A program made the position numbers and the translations under genes. From NCBI GenBank assembly GCA_036377075.1, contig DASUZB010000287.1:1-40144 (forward strand): DNA of 40,144 nt, given 5' to 3'. The notes under the pieces are model-generated. The model had not been told where the DNA came from and searched no databases. It was given only the letters and a program-made list of their open reading frames with translations. Positions 1 to 9,300 of this stretch are shown here, piece by piece (within the stretch, counting starts at the first letter, position 1; each line of letters opens with the position of its first letter). Source of the stretch: DASUZB01 sp036377075. GTDB lineage: Bacteria; Actinomycetota; CALGFH01.

Positions 1-1
1 C

Positions 2-106
2 GCGATCCCGGCAACCGCCGATTCCGCCCAACTCGCTCCGAGCCTCCTGGCCCTGCTCGCTCTGGGCTGGCTCCTGATCACCTTGAGCAGCGAGGAGGTT
101 GCTTGA
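2..106 (+). CDS. C-terminal end of a membrane protein (partial)
   Basis: The frame is open from the window edge and encodes about 34 residues ending in a hydrophobic stretch (LAPSLLALLALGWLLITL) followed by SSEEVA and a TGA stop at 104-106. It looks like the last transmembrane helix of a protein that begins outside the window. The next gene starts with TTG at 103, overlapping this stop, and its GGAGG ribosome site lies inside this frame, so the two are probably translationally coupled. The family cannot be identified from so short a piece. Confidence 0.4.
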   Translation, partial: AIPATADSAQLAPSLLALLALGWLLITLSSEEVA

Positions 107-1113
107 GTTCGGGGTGGCCCACCCGTGACCGACGGCGGCCCGGGATCTCCGTCTCGTATGCTGAATTTGCGAGATCTCGCACGATGGAGCGAGAGGGCCG
201 AAATGCTCGCCATGACCTGCCGGTGTCGAGCGTGAAGGCGGACGAGGTGCAGATCGTGATGGCGTCCGAGCGGCGCCCTGGCAAGCCAAGGAACGAGGAC
301 TCGGTCGGTGCGGTCGACACGATCGCCTTCGTGCTCGACGGCGCCAGCGTCCCCAAGGGCGTGGAGTCGTGCTGTTCGCGCACTGCTAGCTGGTACGTGC
401 AGCACCTGGCCGCCCGGCTGGTCGCGGCCCTCTCCCGCGAAACGGCCGAGCCGCTTCCCCACGTCCTGGCGCGTGCGATCGGCGAGGTCGCCGCGGAGCA
501 CGCCGCCACCTGCCCACGCATCGCCGAGCACGACGCGCTGGGCCCGTCGTCCACGGTCGCGATCCTGCGCCAGCAGGACCACCAACTCGAATACCTCGTG
601 CTTGGCGACAGCATGGTGCTGGTCGAGACCGCCGAGAAAGTCGATTGGCACTGCGATCAGCGGCTCCTGAAGATCTCACCAGAGGTGGACATGCAGTTGT
701 ACCAGTGCCTTGCGGAAGGGCGAGGCTATGGCGACCCGGAGTTCAGGCGCCTGCTGGTCGAGCAGACCAACCGCGAGCGGGCGCTGCGCAACCGCATCGA
801 CGGCTACTGGACCGCGGGGCACGAACCGGCCGCCGCGTTCGAGAGCCTGACCGGTTCCTACCAGCTCGGCGACCGACCAGGACAGGCGCGCCGGGCGGCG
901 CTGCTGAGCGACGGCCTTGGCCGAGCAGTCATGCTGTTCGGCCTTTACGATTCCTGGGAGCCCTTCCTGCAGGCGTTGGCCATCGAGGGTCCGGCGGCAT
1001 GCATCGCCAAGGTGCGCGCCGCCGAGGCCGCCGACCCGGATGGCTCGCAATACCCACGTGAGTACGTTAGCGACGACGCGTCCGGCCTGGTGGCGACGTT
1101 CATCCCGGTGTGA
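103..1113 (+). CDS. PP2C-like serine/threonine phosphatase
   Basis: The protein carries the ordered motifs of metal-dependent PP2C phosphatases: NED near residue 64, a VLDGAS block near 78, GPSSTVAIL, VLGDS, LLSDG and a C-terminal SDDAS. The acidic residues that bind Mn/Mg in this family are therefore present, and it is likely a cytoplasmic phosphoprotein phosphatase; the substrate is unknown. There is no membrane segment or added sensor domain. The TTG start at 103 is preceded by a good GGAGG site overlapping the previous stop, but the conserved domain starts only near residue 45, so an internal start (for example ATG 184) is possible. The stop overlaps the GTG of the LtrA-like gene, suggesting a co-transcribed set. 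Confidence 0.75.
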   Translation: MSSGWPTRDRRRPGISVSYAEFARSRTMEREGRNARHDLPVSSVKADEVQIVMASERRPGKPRNEDSVGAVDTIAFVLDGASVPKGVESCCSRTASWYVQHLAARLVAALSRETAEPLPHVLARAIGEVAAEHAATCPRIAEHDALGPSSTVAILRQQDHQLEYLVLGDSMVLVETAEKVDWHCDQRLLKISPEVDMQLYQCLAEGRGYGDPEFRRLLVEQTNRERALRNRIDGYWTAGHEPAAAFESLTGSYQLGDRPGQARRAALLSDGLGRAVMLFGLYDSWEPFLQALAIEGPAACIAKVRAAEAADPDGSQYPREYVSDDASGLVATFIPV

Positions 1114-2327
1114 CCCCGCCAAGGCATGATGGAGGGGTGCAACCGAGAACGAGGGGGTTGCGGACGGAACGGACGGAACACGGAACGGAGCCGACGGAGG
1201 AGGTCCGGGTCTCTACCATCGAGCTCTTCTTCGACCTGGTCTTCGTCTTCGCGATCACGCAGCTGACCAGCCTGCTCGCCCATGAGCCGACGGTGGTCGG
1301 ACTGGTCCGCGTCACGGTGGTGTTCGGCAACCTGTGGTGGATGTACGGCGGCTACGCCTGGCTCACCAACGCCATGCCGCCGCGCGGGGCCGCCATGCGG
1401 CTGCTGCTGCTGCTCGGCATGACCGGGTTCTTGGTGGTCGCACTCGCGATCCCGGCCGCGTTCGGCAGTGGCGGCGTCGCCTTCGGGCTCGGCTACCTGC
1501 TGGTGACCGTCGTCCACACGGGGATCTTCCTGCTGTCCGCCCGGGAGATCACCGTGCAGGCGATGCGCCGGCTCGGTCCGTTCAACGCCATCACCGCGGT
1601 CATGCTGCTGGTCGCCGGCTTCACCGACGGCGCGCTGCAGCTTGCCCTGTGGGTCGGCGCGTTCGCCCTGCACTGGATCTCGCCGGCCTTCACCGCGGTC
1701 GAGGGCTTCCCCATCGGGGCCGCCCACTTCGTGGAGCGCCACGGGCTGATCGTGCTGATCGCGCTCGGCGAGTCGATCGTCGCGGTCGGCATCGGCCTGA
1801 CAGGGCGCGACCTCCGCGCGGGCCACGTCGTCACGGCGGTCCTCGGCCTGGCCCTGGCCGCCGCGCTGTGGTGGCTGTTCTTCGACCGCGAGGACGAGCG
1901 CGCCGAGCGCGCGCTCCGCGACGCCAGCGACCGCCGCACCCCCTGGCTGGCCCTGTACGCGTTCGGCTACGCCTTCCTGCCCGTGCTCGGGGGGATCATC
2001 GTCTTCGCCGCCGGCATCAAGAACGCGATCGTCCAGTACGGCGAGCCCCTCCCCGCCTCGACCGCGTGGTTCCTCGCCGCCGGCGTCGCCGTGTACGTCG
2101 CCGGGCTGGCGCTGTTCCGGCAGCTCCTCGGCATCAGGTTCGTCGCCGCGCGGCTGGCGATCGCCGTCGCCGTCCTGCCGACCGCGGCGGTGGGCCTCGC
2201 CTCCTCGCCCGAGGCGCAGCTCGGCGTCCTCGCCGCCGTGGTGGCCGCCGGCGTCGTCGCCGAGGCGACGTGGGAGAGGCGCAGGCGGCGGGCCGCGGCC
2301 GAGCCCGGCCTCGGTGAGCTCGGCTAG
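1110..2327 (+). CDS. Low temperature requirement protein A (LtrA) family membrane protein
   Basis: A polytopic membrane protein of about 405 residues. After a charged, threonine-rich cytoplasmic leader of about 33 residues comes the family hallmark STIELFFDLVFVFAITQLT, then roughly ten hydrophobic helices, including the conserved H(G)LIVLIALGESIVAVG block and a WWLFFDREDERAE segment. LtrA was named from a Listeria locus needed for growth at low temperature, but the biochemical role is not established. The GTG start at 1110 overlaps the stop of the phosphatase gene. A second in-frame GTG at 1137 sits directly after a GGAGGG run and could be used instead. A hairpin overlaps the stop codon. Confidence 0.85.
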   Translation: MTPPRHDGGVQPRTRGLRTERTEHGTEPTEEVRVSTIELFFDLVFVFAITQLTSLLAHEPTVVGLVRVTVVFGNLWWMYGGYAWLTNAMPPRGAAMRLLLLLGMTGFLVVALAIPAAFGSGGVAFGLGYLLVTVVHTGIFLLSAREITVQAMRRLGPFNAITAVMLLVAGFTDGALQLALWVGAFALHWISPAFTAVEGFPIGAAHFVERHGLIVLIALGESIVAVGIGLTGRDLRAGHVVTAVLGLALAAALWWLFFDREDERAERALRDASDRRTPWLALYAFGYAFLPVLGGIIVFAAGIKNAIVQYGEPLPASTAWFLAAGVAVYVAGLALFRQLLGIRFVAARLAIAVAVLPTAAVGLASSPEAQLGVLAAVVAAGVVAEATWERRRRRAAAEPGLGELG

Positions 2328-2345
2328 ACCCTGCGGGCCGAGCTC
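2316..2345. terminator. Hairpin between convergent LtrA-like and YjbR genes
   Basis: The arms GAGCTCGGC (2316-2324) and GCCGAGCTC (2337-2345) are perfectly complementary across a 12-nt loop. The left arm runs into the LtrA stop codon and the right arm lies 20 nt from the end of the oppositely oriented YjbR gene. There is no T-tract, as is common for high-GC actinobacterial terminators, so function as a bidirectional terminator is inferred from position. Confidence 0.45.
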
Positions 2346-2365
2346 TCCCGCGGGCATGGCCGCGG

Positions 2366-2782
2366 CTACCCGCCGCGGGCGTCCAGCTCGCGGACCAGGG
2401 CTTTCGGGGCGACCGTGCGGTAGCTCTCCTCGACCCAGTCGAGCAGGACCTCGACCGGTGGGCAGTCCGAGGCGGCCACGTCGACGGTGACCCAGTTGGC
2501 CCGGCCGAGCCCGTACCCGGTCGGGTGGCAGCACCCCAGCGCCAGCGCCTGATCGGCGGAGTCCGGCAGCTTGACCGAGAACCCGTAGGCGTCGCCCGGC
2601 TCGGCTGGGCCGAGGAAGGCAAACACCTTCTTGCCCACCTTGGCGGTGCGGTCGTGCTCGCCCCACGGGGTGTCCTGCCAGGCGCCCGGCAGCCCGAGCG
2701 CGAACTCGCGCAGCGCCGCCGCGGTCTCGGCGAGCCGCGCGTCCCCGCGCCCGCCCGCTGGTTGGTCGCCCGTTCCGGTCAC
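2366..2782 (-). CDS. MmcQ/YjbR family DNA-binding-fold protein
   Basis: A 138-residue protein with the full YjbR pattern: an N-terminal helix ending in LPGAWQDTPWGEHD, then KVGKKVFAFLG, a GFSVKLPDS strand, HPTGYGLGRANWVTVD, and the C-terminal LLDWVEESYRTVAPKALVREL. The fold is a double wing similar to DNA-binding modules, but the family's cellular function is not known. Length is normal. The GTG start at 2782 is the only sensible start before the conserved helix. It stands alone, facing LtrA on one side and diverging from the ABC transporter genes on the other. Confidence 0.85.
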   Translation of the reverse strand: MTGTGDQPAGGRGDARLAETAAALREFALGLPGAWQDTPWGEHDRTAKVGKKVFAFLGPAEPGDAYGFSVKLPDSADQALALGCCHPTGYGLGRANWVTVDVAASDCPPVEVLLDWVEESYRTVAPKALVRELDARGG

Positions 2783-2871
2783 CCGGGCAGTGTGCCACCG
2801 CCCGCCCAGCGTGCGCGTGGTGGCGGCCGGGACCTACGCCGCTGGCGGTAGCGCCGCCGCGCGGTGCCTGC

Positions 2872-2889
2872 GCCCGTGGGGGCACGGGC
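2872..2889. promoter_or_regulatory. Short inverted repeat upstream of the ABC ATPase gene
   Basis: GCCCGTG (2872-2878) and CACGGGC (2883-2889) form a 7-bp inverted repeat around GGGG. It lies in the 190-nt gap between the divergent YjbR and ABC ATPase genes, 84 nt before the ATPase start. It could be an operator or a transcript hairpin. GC-rich palindromes occur often by chance here, so the call is weak. Confidence 0.25.
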
Positions 2890-2972
2890 AAAGCCTTCCG
2901 CTGGGCGACGACGGCATCGCGGTGGTCCAGCACGATCGGCGTGCCAGAAGCACAGCTGAGAGGAGCCAGCAG

Positions 2973-3782
2973 ATGGCACCGGAGACACCAGCGCCGCCGA
3001 CGGGTCGCCGCCTCGACGGGAGGCTGCCGACCGTGCCCGCCGAGGGGGCCCGCACCGGCGAGCCGCTCGCGCGCGCGGTCGGCGCCACCAAGGTCTACGG
3101 GTCGGGCGACACCGCGGTGCGGGCGCTCGACGACGTGACCGTCCACCTGGAGGCGGGCCGTTTCACCGCGATCATGGGCCCGTCGGGCTCGGGCAAGTCC
3201 ACCCTGATGCACTGCCTCGCCGGGCTCGACAGCCTCACCTCGGGCCAGGTGTACCTCGGCGGCGTCGAGCTCGGCGCCCTGTCCGACAAGGAGCTGACCC
3301 TGCTGCGCCGCGAGCGCGTCGGCTTCGTGTTCCAGTCCTACAACCTGCTCCCCATGCTCACCGCGCTGGAGAACGTGACCCTGCCGCTGGCGCTCGCCGG
3401 CGCCAGGCCGGACCAGGCCTGGCTCGACCGGGTGGTCGACACGCTCGGCCTGCGCGAGCGGCTGTCGCACCGCCCGGCGGAGCTGTCCGGCGGCCAGCAG
3501 CAGCGGGTCGCGGTGGCGCGGGCGCTGGTCAGCCGGCCGCAGCTCGTCTTCGCCGACGAGCCGACCGGCAACCTCGACTCGCGCGCCAGCACCGAGCTGC
3601 TCGGCCTGCTGCGACGCGCGGTCGACGAGCTGGGCCAGACGATCGTGATGGTGACCCACGACCCGGTCGCGGCCGCCTACGCCGACAGCGTGCTGTTCCT
3701 GGCCGACGGCCGCATCGTCGACCGGATCCAGGAGCCGACCGCGCAGCGGGTGCTCGACCGCATCAAGGCACTCGGGGAGTGA
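2973..3782 (+). CDS. MacB/LolD-type ABC transporter ATP-binding protein
   Basis: A 269-residue ATPase. Walker A is GPSGSGKST near residues 69-77, the Q-loop region is FVFQSYNLLPMLTALENV, the signature is LSGGQQQRVAVARAL, Walker B is LVFADEPTGNLD and the H-loop is VTHDP. The VFQSYNLLPMLTALENV and DEPTGNLD blocks are typical of the MacB/LolD/FtsE group, which works with FtsX-type permeases, and such a permease follows 10 nt downstream. The open frame reaches further upstream, but ATG 2973, with AGAGGAG about 6 nt before it, is the best start; the first 30 residues are a low-complexity Pro/Gly leader. Likely substrates are lipids, peptides or drugs, but nothing here decides. Confidence 0.9.
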   Translation: MAPETPAPPTGRRLDGRLPTVPAEGARTGEPLARAVGATKVYGSGDTAVRALDDVTVHLEAGRFTAIMGPSGSGKSTLMHCLAGLDSLTSGQVYLGGVELGALSDKELTLLRRERVGFVFQSYNLLPMLTALENVTLPLALAGARPDQAWLDRVVDTLGLRERLSHRPAELSGGQQQRVAVARALVSRPQLVFADEPTGNLDSRASTELLGLLRRAVDELGQTIVMVTHDPVAAAYADSVLFLADGRIVDRIQEPTAQRVLDRIKALGE

Positions 3783-3792
3783 GGCGAGGACC

Positions 3793-6330
3793 ATGCTGAA
3801 CGTCATCCTCAAGAGCCTGTGGAGCCACAAGCGGCGCCTGCTGGGCACCTTCCTGGCGGTGCTGCTCGGCGTGGCGTTCCTCTCGGGGACGCTGGTGCTC
3901 GGCGACACCCTGCGGGCCAACTTCGACACCCTGTTCACCAACGTGACCGGCGACACCGGCGCGGTGGTCCGCAGCGCCACCAAGGTGTCGGACAGCCCGG
4001 CCACGCCGCGCGGGCCGATCGACGGGTCGCTGGCCGGCCGGGTCCGCGCCGTCCCGGGCGTCAGCGCCGTCCAGCCGGCGGTCGACGGCCTCGGCCAGAT
4101 CGTCGGCAGGGACGGCAAGGTGATCTCGACCATGGGCCCGCCCCTGGCCAGCAACTGGATCGCCGACCAGCGCCTCACCGCCTACCGGCTGGCCGAGGGG
4201 CGCGCGCCCCAGACCCCGGACGAGGTGGTGATCAACCGCGGCGCGGCCAAGACCGCCGGCCTCCACCCGGGCGACCGCACCGTCGTCCTGACGCCGCGGC
4301 CCGTGCCGGTGACGGTCGTGGGGATCGCCACCTTCCAGAACGCCAGCGGCTTCGGCGGCAGCTCCTACACCGCCTTCACCCTCGAGGGCGCCCAGCGGTA
4401 CCTGGTCAAGCAACCCGGCCAGGTCACCCGCATCCTGGTCGCCGGCGCCCCCGGCGTCTCCCAGGACGAGCTGGCGTCGCGGCTGCGCCCGGTGCTGCCC
4501 GGTGGCGTCGAGGCGATCACCGGCGCCCAGCTCAGCGCGGAGAGCATCAGCGCCATCAACCAGGGGTTCCTCGGCTTCTTCCGGACCTTCCTGCTGGTCT
4601 TCGCCGCGATCGCGCTGTTCGTGGCGATGTTCTCGATCGCCAACACCTTCTCGATCATCGTGGCGCAGCGCACCCGCGAGTCCGCGCTGCTGCGCGCCAT
4701 CGGCGCCTCGCGGCGGCAGGTGCTGGCCGCGGTGGTGCTCGAGGCGCTGGCCGTCGGGCTGCTCGCCTCGGCGGCGGGGCTCGCCGCCGGCCTCGGCATC
4801 GCCTCGGGCCTGAAGGCCCTGTTCGCCGGCTTCGGCTTCCCGCTGCCGACCAGCGGCCTGGTGTTCAAGGCCAACAACGCCGCCATCTCGATGGCGGTCG
4901 GGGTCGGCGTCACGCTGCTGGCCGGCGCGCTGCCCGCGCTGCGGGCCTCGCGGGTGGCGCCGCTCGCGGCGCTGCGCGAGGTCGCGGGGGAGCGCGGGGT
5001 CTCGGTCCGCCGCGCCGTCGTCGGCGGCGCGCTCGCCGCCGCCGGGGTGGCGGTGGTGGTCGCCGCGGTGCTGCCGGGCGGCGACGCCGTCACCCGGCTG
5101 ACCGCCGCCGGTGCGGTCCTCACCATGGCCGGCGTGGTCGTGCTCGGCGCGGTGGTGGCGCGGCCGGCCAGCCGCCTGATCGGCGCGCCCCTGCCGCGAC
5201 TCCGCGGCGTCACCGGCGAGCTCGCCAGGCAGAACGCCATGCGCAACCCACGGCGCACCGCCGGCGCGGCGGTCGCCCTGCTGGTCGGCATCGCCGTGGT
5301 CACCCTGTTCACCGCGTTCACCGCCTCGCTGCAGGCGTCGATCCGGCAGAGCGTCTCCAGCTCGTTCGGCGGCGACCTGGTGATCGCCTCGGGCGGCTTC
5401 GTCGGCGGCCGCCTCGACCCGCGGCTCACCGGCGAGGTGGGCAGGCTTCCCGAGGTGCGGCAGGCGGTCGGGATCAGCACCGGCAACGCCGCGGTCGCCG
5501 GCAGCGGCCAGGAGGTCAGCGTCGCCGCCCCGCGCGAGCTCGCCCAGGTGCTCCAGCCGCGCATGGAGGCCGGCACGCTCGGCGGGCTCGGCGACGGGCA
5601 GCTCGCCGTGGGCAAGAACGTCGCCGACGGCAAGGGCTGGCGGCTCGGCACCGCCGTGCCGGTCCGCTTCGCCGACGGCACGAGCGAGCGCCTCACCGTC
5701 GGCGCGATCTACCGCGAGAGCTCGGTGCTCAACGCATACCTGCTGCCCCGGGCGGCCTGGACGGCCCACTCCGCCCAGGACGTCGACGCCACCGTCCTGG
5801 TCAAGCTCGACGACGGCGTCGGCCTGGACGCCGGCAGGGCCGCGGTCGAGCGGGTGGCCGCCCGCTACGGGAGCCCGGCGGTGCGCGACCGCCAGCAGTA
5901 CGCGGACAGCCTCGCCGGTGGCGTGCGCCAGGGGGTGGCGGTGGTGTACGTGATGCTCGCGCTGGCGATCGTGATCGCGCTGCTGGGCATCGCCAACACG
6001 CTGTCCCTCTCGATCCACGAGCGCACCCGCGAGCTGGGCCTGCTGCGCGCGGTCGGGGAGACCCGGCCGCAGGTCCGCGCGATGGTGCGCTGGGAGTCGC
6101 TGGTCGTGGCGCTGTTCGGCACGGTGGGCGGCCTGGGGCTCGGCGCGTTCCTCGGCTGGGCGCTCGTGCGCGCCGCCGAGGCGGGCGACACGCTCGGGGC
6201 GTTCGCGCTGCCGCCCTTGCAGCTCACCATCCTCCTGCTGGTCGGCGCGCTCGCCGGCGTCCTGGCCGGCGTGCGCCCGGCCCGCCGGGCGGCACGGCTC
6301 GACCTGCTCGCGGCGATCGCCAGCGAGTAG
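3793..6330 (+). CDS. FtsX-like ABC transporter permease (two FtsX modules)
   Basis: An 845-residue permease. One N-terminal helix follows SLWSHKRRLLGTFLAVLLG, then a large extracytoplasmic MacB-type domain (about residues 35-250), an FtsX module of three helices (about 255-395), two central helices, the repeated NAMRNPRRTAGAAVALLVG motif starting a second half (about 475), a second extracytoplasmic domain, and a final FtsX module (about 715-840). This duplicated layout is standard for actinobacterial permeases paired with a MacB/LolD ATPase, here encoded immediately upstream with a 10-nt gap. Such pairs act as mechanotransmission-type exporters at the cell envelope; the cargo is unknown. Confidence 0.9.
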   Translation: MLNVILKSLWSHKRRLLGTFLAVLLGVAFLSGTLVLGDTLRANFDTLFTNVTGDTGAVVRSATKVSDSPATPRGPIDGSLAGRVRAVPGVSAVQPAVDGLGQIVGRDGKVISTMGPPLASNWIADQRLTAYRLAEGRAPQTPDEVVINRGAAKTAGLHPGDRTVVLTPRPVPVTVVGIATFQNASGFGGSSYTAFTLEGAQRYLVKQPGQVTRILVAGAPGVSQDELASRLRPVLPGGVEAITGAQLSAESISAINQGFLGFFRTFLLVFAAIALFVAMFSIANTFSIIVAQRTRESALLRAIGASRRQVLAAVVLEALAVGLLASAAGLAAGLGIASGLKALFAGFGFPLPTSGLVFKANNAAISMAVGVGVTLLAGALPALRASRVAPLAALREVAGERGVSVRRAVVGGALAAAGVAVVVAAVLPGGDAVTRLTAAGAVLTMAGVVVLGAVVARPASRLIGAPLPRLRGVTGELARQNAMRNPRRTAGAAVALLVGIAVVTLFTAFTASLQASIRQSVSSSFGGDLVIASGGFVGGRLDPRLTGEVGRLPEVRQAVGISTGNAAVAGSGQEVSVAAPRELAQVLQPRMEAGTLGGLGDGQLAVGKNVADGKGWRLGTAVPVRFADGTSERLTVGAIYRESSVLNAYLLPRAAWTAHSAQDVDATVLVKLDDGVGLDAGRAAVERVAARYGSPAVRDRQQYADSLAGGVRQGVAVVYVMLALAIVIALLGIANTLSLSIHERTRELGLLRAVGETRPQVRAMVRWESLVVALFGTVGGLGLGAFLGWALVRAAEAGDTLGAFALPPLQLTILLLVGALAGVLAGVRPARRAARLDLLAAIASE

Positions 6331-6341
6331 GGGAGCGGCGG

Positions 6342-6373
6342 CAGGGCCGCCGGGCTACTGCCCGGCGGCCCTG
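6342..6373. terminator. Strong bidirectional terminator hairpin
   Basis: CAGGGCCGCCGGGC (6342-6355) pairs perfectly with GCCCGGCGGCCCTG (6360-6373) around the 4-nt loop TACT, giving a 14-bp stem. It lies between the convergent permease and sugar dehydrogenase genes and contains the stop codon of the latter (6355-6357), so it can serve both transcripts. No poly-T follows on either strand. Confidence 0.75.
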
Positions 6374-9300
6374 AACGCCACCATCTGGAAGACCCAGTCG
6401 CCGCTGCCGCTCCTCGGCGCGGTCGCGTTGTAGGAGCCGGTCGTGGTCACGGTGCGGTCCTCGGCGATGTCGCCGTCCGGGCTGGTGATCACCCGGCTGG
6501 TGTAGCCGGTGCCCGCCCCGGTGAAGGCGCTGTCGGTGGTCCCCGCGCCGAGCAGCAGCTCGGTGGCGAAGTTGGTGGTCGCCGCGCCGCTGTTGGCCGG
6601 GCTGGTGTTGCCGACCGCCGAGTGGGTGACGTCCAGCGGGCTGGTCGGGTCGAGGCCGCCGTACTCGAGGACGCGGACGTCGGCGAAGGCCACCGCCTTG
6701 TCGAACCTCACCGTCACCGTGTCGGCACCGGCGGCGGCGCCCGCGACGCTCTTGGCGTAGTACACCACCTGGCTCAGGTTGGTGCCGCGGGTGGTGGGGG
6801 CGGCGGCCAGGTAGGCGTTGCCGGCGCTGTCGGTCACCGAGGTGACGTTACCGGTGGTCTCGTTCCAGCCGACCACAACGGCGTCGAGGTCGCCGGCGAC
6901 CTGGGCCTTGGTGTAGGTGGTGGTCACCGTGCTCTGCGAGCTCTGCGGCGTGGCGCTGTTGACCTGGACGAACGAGGGCGTCGCCGGGCTCCCGACGCGG
7001 TAGGTCGCCACGTAGCCCTGGTTGCTCGCCGGCACGGTGATGGTGTGCGTCTGGGCGCCGCCGTCCGACCAGGAGTCGAAGACGTAGGCGGTCCCGCCGG
7101 CGCTCTGGTTGCGCGCCTCGACGGTGTGGACGAAGCCGATCAGCGTGTCGTAGGTGAACGGCGTCGTCTTGGCGATGCCGTCGAGGTAGAGGGTGAGCCC
7201 GGCCGGCGACGTGCCGAAGGTGAGGTTCACCTTGTCCGGGAAGATCGTCACCGACTTGGTGGCGGTCAGCCCGCTGGAGTCGGTCACCGTCAGGGTGATC
7301 CGGTAGCGGGTGAAGCCGCTGAAGTCGTGCCCGGTGGTCGGGATGGTGAAGGTCCCGCTCTTGACCCCCGTGATCGGCGTGCCCGGGTGCACGTGGGTGT
7401 CGTGCAGGAAGTCGATGTTCCAGGTGAAGGCGCTGGCCGGCAGGGTGCCGTCCTCAGGGTCGGTGGCGTCGCCGCTGAAGGAGATCACGTCGCCGGCGCG
7501 GAACAGGACGCCGTCGGTCGGTGAGCTGATGGTCGCCGTCGGCGGGTTGCCGACCGAGATCGTCAGCGGCGCCGCCTGGGTGGTGTTGACCCCGTCCGAG
7601 ACCGCCAGCCTGGCGGTGTACTCGCCTGCCTGGGCGTAGGTGTGGACCGGGTTGGCGGCGGTCGAGGTCTGGCCGTCGCCGAAGGTCCACTGGTAGGTGA
7701 GCGGCTGGCCCTCCGGGTCGGAGGAGCCGGCACTGGAGAAGTTGACGTCCAGCGGCGCCGGGCCCGAGGTCGGGTTGGCCGAGGCGGCCGCCACCGGCGG
7801 CTGGTTGCCCGAGACGAAGCGGATACGGCGGATCTTGCTCACGCCGAAGGTGCCGCTGATGTCGGAGTAGCCCAGGTCGACGTAGTAGAGCGCGCCGTCG
7901 GGGCCCTCGGTGAGGTAGACGATGTCGCCGTAGGGACCGTCGACGCTGCCGTCGGGCGGCTCGAAGTTGAGCACGCCGTTGACGTTGCCGCCGGCGTCGA
8001 AGGTGAGCCGCTTGATCCAGTTCTGGGTGTAGTCGGCGAAGAAGTAGCTGCCCTGGTACGCGCTCGGGAACTGGCTGCCGTGGTAGACGAACCCGCCGGT
8101 GATGGCGGCGTCGCGGCCGGCGTGGGGGTAGGAGTAGATCGGGCTGGTGCACGGCGACGAGCAGGGCCCCTCGGAGTTGGGCCAGCCGTAGTTCGCGCCC
8201 CTGGCGCCGACGTCCACCTCCTCCTTGGAGTTGTTCTCGTCGTTGCCGCCGACGTCGCCGACGTAGAGCTTGCCGGTCGGCGCGTCGTAGTACGCCCGGT
8301 AGGGGTTGCGCAGGCCCAGCGCCCAGATCGAGTCCCAGTTGGGCCCGGTGCCGTCGTAGAACGGGTCGTCGGTGGGGACGGTGCCGTCGGAGTTGATGCG
8401 GTGGATCTTTCCGCGCGGGCTGGAGAGCGACTGGGCGGCGGCGGCGTCGAAGTGCTCGCCGGTGGTGAAGTAGATCTTGCCGTCGTTGCCGAAGTTGATG
8501 GCGCCGCCGTGGTGCTCGGCGTTGGCGTCCTGCGGGTCCTGGTAGAGCACCAGTTCGCTGCCGGCGACCGTGCCGGTGAGCGCCGCGTTGGCGGTGAAGC
8601 GCGACAGCCGGTCCCGGTTGGGCGACCCGAGCGTGTAGAAGACGTAGTAGAAGTGGTTGGTGCTGAAGTTCGGGTCGAGCGCGACGTCGAAGATGCCCTG
8701 CTGCACCCCCGCGGAGCCGATGTTGGTGATCTGCAGGAACAGCGTCGGGTCCGGGGTGGTGTAGGGCGGCGGCAGCACCTTGATCTTGCCCTGCAGCTCG
8801 GCGACGAGCATGCGCCCGTCGGGCAGGAACTTGATCGCGGTCGGCAGGTCGAAGCCGGTCGCCAGCACCTCGTTCTGGAACGAGCTGGTGTTGGCGACGT
8901 TCACCGTGACCGCCGCGGACAGCTTGGTGTTGCCCGAGGTGTCGGAGGCCCGCGCCGTCAGCGTGTGGGCGCCGTTGGGGACGGTGCGCGTGTCCCAGGC
9001 CAGCGCGTAGGGCGCTGCGGTGTCCTCCACGCCGGTGGTGACGCCGTCGACCAGGAACTGGACGCCGGCGACCGCGACGTTGTCGCTGGCGTCGGCGGTC
9101 ACGTTGATGATGTCGTTCACCTGGGCGTTGTTGGCGGGGGCGGTGATCGCCACGGTCGGTGGCGTGGTGTCCGACGAGCCGGCGTCGGCCTTGAACGCGA
9201 CCAGGTGCACCACCCAGGCGTTGCCGTTCTGCGTCGCGGTGGCGCTGTACGACCCGGTGGCGGTGACGTTGCGGTCCATGGTGCGGTTGCCGAAGGCGGT

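Noticed and set aside
945..4178. Long reverse-strand open frame of over 1000 residues
   Set aside because: It runs antisense across four better-supported genes and has low-complexity Arg/Gly/Asp composition; a GC-driven shadow.
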